Positions 6,487 to 8,131 of a stretch of DNA of 8,131 bases are shown here, in pieces (within the stretch, counting starts at the first letter, position 1; every line of letters begins with the position of its first letter). The stretch is taken from assembly GCA_027030435.1 (NCBI GenBank), contig JALVEX010000355.1, positions 1 through 8,131 of the forward strand. The letters are read 5' to 3'. The notes under the pieces were generated by a model that saw nothing but the letters and a program-made list of their open reading frames with translations, was not told the DNA's origin and searched no databases. The translations under genes and the position numbers were made by a program. The stretch is from Paracoccaceae bacterium (lineage in GTDB: Bacteria > Pseudomonadota > Alphaproteobacteria > Rhodobacterales > Rhodobacteraceae).

Positions 6487-6513
6487 AGCACCGGCAACAA
6501 GACGGGAACGCGC

Positions 6514-7359
6514 ATGAAAATCTGCCATACAAAGGAGTGCATCCGCGCTCTGAGCGATGCCTGGCGTGAAGGTGGCGAAAGCGTCGCGCTGGTGCCGACC
6601 ATGGGCTATCTGCATGCCGGCCACATGGCGCTGGTGGAGCGCGCGCGCGCACTCGGCGATCGGGTGGTGGTTTCGATCTTCGTCAACCCTGCGCAATTCG
6701 GCGATTCCGAGGATCTGGCGAAATACCCGCGTGATGCGGAGCGCGACCTCGCCATGCTGCGCGCAGCGGGTGTGGATGCGGCCTTCCTGCCCGATGTGGG
6801 CGAGATCTACCCCGAGGGTGATGAAACCATCGTCGAAACCACGCGCCTTGCCAATATCCTGCACGGGCAGGTGCGCCCCGGCCATTTCCGGGGGGTGACG
6901 ACTGTCGTCACCAGGTTCTTCAACATCATCCGCCCCGATTACGCGCTGTTCGGCGAGAAGGATTACCAGCAGTTGCAGGTGATCCGGCGCATGGTGCGCG
7001 ATCTCTTTATGGATGTGGAGATCGTTGGCGTGGCGACGGTGCGCGATGCGGATGGCCTTGCCCTTTCCTCGCGCAACGTGCGCCTTTCGCCCGAGGATCG
7101 TGCGGCGGCGCTGGTGCTGAGCCGTTCGCTGGCAAGGGCGGAAGAAATGGCGCGAGAAGGCGCCACGATCGAGGCGCTCGAAGCCGCGATCCGCGCGATG
7201 ATCGAGGCCGAGCCGCGCGCCACCCTGCGCGGGCTCGATATCGTTCATCCCGAAAGCCTCGCGCCGCTCGAAGGCGCGCTCGAAGCCCCCGCCGCCATCC
7301 TCCTTTCCGCCGAGTTCGGCGGCATTCTCCTCATCGATCAAAGGGTTGTATCGCCATGA
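6514..7359 (+). CDS. panC: pantothenate synthetase (pantoate--beta-alanine ligase)
   Basis: This 281-residue cytosolic enzyme joins pantoate and beta-alanine through a pantoyl-adenylate, the last step of pantothenate (vitamin B5) synthesis. It shows the nucleotidyltransferase HIGH-type motif in PTMGYLHAGH (28-37), FVNPAQFG (56-63, pantoate and ATP contacts), YPR (71-73), a variant of the family's RPGHFRGV block (121-128), FGEKDYQQ (146-153, the KMSKS-like lysine region begins further on) and DGLALSSRNVRLS (180-192). Length and motif order are normal. An in-frame TGA at 6484-6486 leaves ATG 6514 as the only possible start. The stop overlaps the next ATG as ATGA, the usual coupling to panB in related genomes, but that panB is broken here. 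It is transcribed divergently from the oxidoreductase across 168 bases. Confidence 0.95.
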   Translation: MKICHTKECIRALSDAWREGGESVALVPTMGYLHAGHMALVERARALGDRVVVSIFVNPAQFGDSEDLAKYPRDAERDLAMLRAAGVDAAFLPDVGEIYPEGDETIVETTRLANILHGQVRPGHFRGVTTVVTRFFNIIRPDYALFGEKDYQQLQVIRRMVRDLFMDVEIVGVATVRDADGLALSSRNVRLSPEDRAAALVLSRSLARAEEMAREGATIEALEAAIRAMIEAEPRATLRGLDIVHPESLAPLEGALEAPAAILLSAEFGGILLIDQRVVSP

Positions 7360-7489
7360 GCGCCGAAGCACCGATCCGCCGCATGTGCCGCCTCCCGGAT
7401 AAGGGCGCGCAAGGGGGGCGAGCCGATCGTCTCGCTCACCTCCCATCATGCCCATGCCGCCGCGATCGAAGCACGGCGCACCGAGGCGA
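7356..7489 (+). pseudogene. panB: 5' remnant of panB (ketopantoate hydroxymethyltransferase), frameshifted and truncated
   Basis: Intact PanB (about 270 residues) transfers a hydroxymethyl group from methylene-tetrahydrofolate to alpha-ketoisovalerate, giving ketopantoate. Here an ATG coupled to the panC stop, with AAAGGG at 7340-7345, reads MSAEAPIRRMCRLPD and then loses sense. In the +1 frame, from about 7404, the sequence reads RARKGGEPIVSLTSHHAH, which fits the conserved PanB N-terminus of the form 'IRARKGGxPIVxLTxYxAH'. The fit is best if two bases of one codon after PD were lost. The +1 frame has no start codon of its own. Likeness stops near 7467, the frame ends in TGA at 7525, and the uvrB stop codon begins at 7490, so over 85% of panB is missing. 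The gene cannot make an enzyme. The 22 bases 7468-7489 match nothing I recognise. Confidence 0.75.
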
Positions 7490-8131
7490 TCAGAACCGCG
7501 GCTTCCTCTGCACCTTGCCCTTCCTGACCTTCGTGCCCGCGCGCCCGGCCTGCGAGCGGCCCTCGGCGCGGCGGGATTCTTCCACCGCCGCCTCCACTGC
7601 CGATTGGCGCGCGAGCGGATTCTCTGCCACTGCAAGCTCCACGGCCTCGAGGCGGCGGATCTCGTCGCGCAGGCGGGCGGCTTCCTCGAATTCGAGGTTC
7701 TCGGCCGCCTTCAGCATCTCGGCCTTCAGCCCCTCGATATGGGCGGTAAGATTGGCGCCGATCAGCGGCTTGTCCATCTTCGCGGTGACGCGGGCCATGT
7801 CCGCATCGCCCTCGTAGAGGCCCGAGAGCACGTCGTCCACGTTCTTCCTGATGGTTTCGGGTGTGATGCCGTGCTCTTCATTGTAGGCAAGCTGGCGGGC
7901 GCGGCGGCGGTTGGTTTCGGCGATGGCGCGCTCCATGCTGCCGGTGATGCGGTCGGCATACATGATCACCCTGCCTTCGGCATTGCGCGCGGCGCGTCCG
8001 ATCGTCTGGATCAGCGAGGTTTCCGAGCGCAGGAAGCCTTCCTTGTCGGCGTCCAGTATGGCGACGAGCCCGCATTCGGGGATGTCGAGCCCCTCGCGCA
8101 GCAGGTTGATGCCGATCAGCACATCGAAGGC
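7490..8131 (-). CDS. uvrB: excinuclease ABC subunit B, C-terminal part (gene continues beyond the window)
   Basis: The last 213 residues of UvrB are present; the frame runs in from base 8131, so the real start lies outside the window. UvrB is the damage-verifying helicase-like subunit of nucleotide excision repair. Visible are the end of helicase domain 2 with GINLLREGLDIPE (7-19 of the fragment), the LDADKEGFLRSE block, motif VI as QTIGRAARN (42-50), YNEEHGITP (83-91), and the C-terminal UVR motif (about 127-162) that binds UvrC and UvrA, followed by a basic tail ending KVQRKPRF. Everything needed at this end is intact. No terminator hairpin follows the stop; the transcript would run antisense into the panB remnant and panC. 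Confidence 0.96.
   Translation of the reverse strand, partial: AFDVLIGINLLREGLDIPECGLVAILDADKEGFLRSETSLIQTIGRAARNAEGRVIMYADRITGSMERAIAETNRRRARQLAYNEEHGITPETIRKNVDDVLSGLYEGDADMARVTAKMDKPLIGANLTAHIEGLKAEMLKAAENLEFEEAARLRDEIRRLEAVELAVAENPLARQSAVEAAVEESRRAEGRSQAGRAGTKVRKGKVQRKPRF

Noticed and set aside
7490..8122. GTG at 8122 as a start for a separate short protein
   Set aside because: The frame is open to the window edge and the residues before it (AFD) continue the conserved UvrB sequence, so this is an internal codon of a truncated view of uvrB.
1..8131. Search for CRISPR arrays, tRNA, rRNA, transposase genes, terminal inverted repeats, toxin-antitoxin or phage genes
   Set aside because: None were seen by eye. 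The window is filled by core metabolic and repair genes, with only short intergenic gaps.

Overview
The window reads as ordinary chromosomal DNA of a high-GC alphaproteobacterium, most likely a member of the Rhodobacterales. The reasons are the GC-rich codon use, the tight ATGA-overlapped gene pairs, the close protein matches to enzymes known from that order, and an intergenic repeat with a 'CCTCCGGC' core that I associate with that group from memory. I see no phage, insertion sequence, CRISPR, tRNA or rRNA signal. Nearly every base is explained by seven protein-coding loci.

Layout. 1-101 is a short upstream region. 102-2209 is an arginine-biosynthesis pair, argD then argF, overlapping by 4 bases and ending in a stem-loop that lies inside a repeat copy. 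2374-3786 is gnd (6-phosphogluconate dehydrogenase), reading the same way behind a 164-base gap. 3853-6345, on the minus strand and convergent with gnd, is a two-domain FAD/GcvT enzyme of the dimethylglycine dehydrogenase type. The 66-base convergent gap holds a second copy of the repeat, which probably ends transcription in both directions. 6346-6513 is a divergent control region with a perfect 8-bp-arm palindrome sitting on the likely panC promoter. 6514-7359 is panC (pantothenate synthetase), followed at once by a frameshifted and truncated start of panB. The 3' end of uvrB (7490-8131, minus strand, running off the window) abuts that remnant.

How the genes relate. ArgD and ArgF carry out adjacent steps from N-acetylglutamate semialdehyde to citrulline. 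The dimethylglycine dehydrogenase-like enzyme would feed methylene-tetrahydrofolate into the one-carbon pool. PanB uses that same cofactor to make ketopantoate for PanC, but here panB is broken after about 37 codons, so an intact copy or another route must exist elsewhere if the cell makes its own pantothenate.

The most informative observations are the panB remnant jammed against uvrB, the two related repeats that each begin exactly at a stop codon, and the palindromic operator-like site between the one-carbon and pantothenate genes. I found no evidence of a new multi-gene system.
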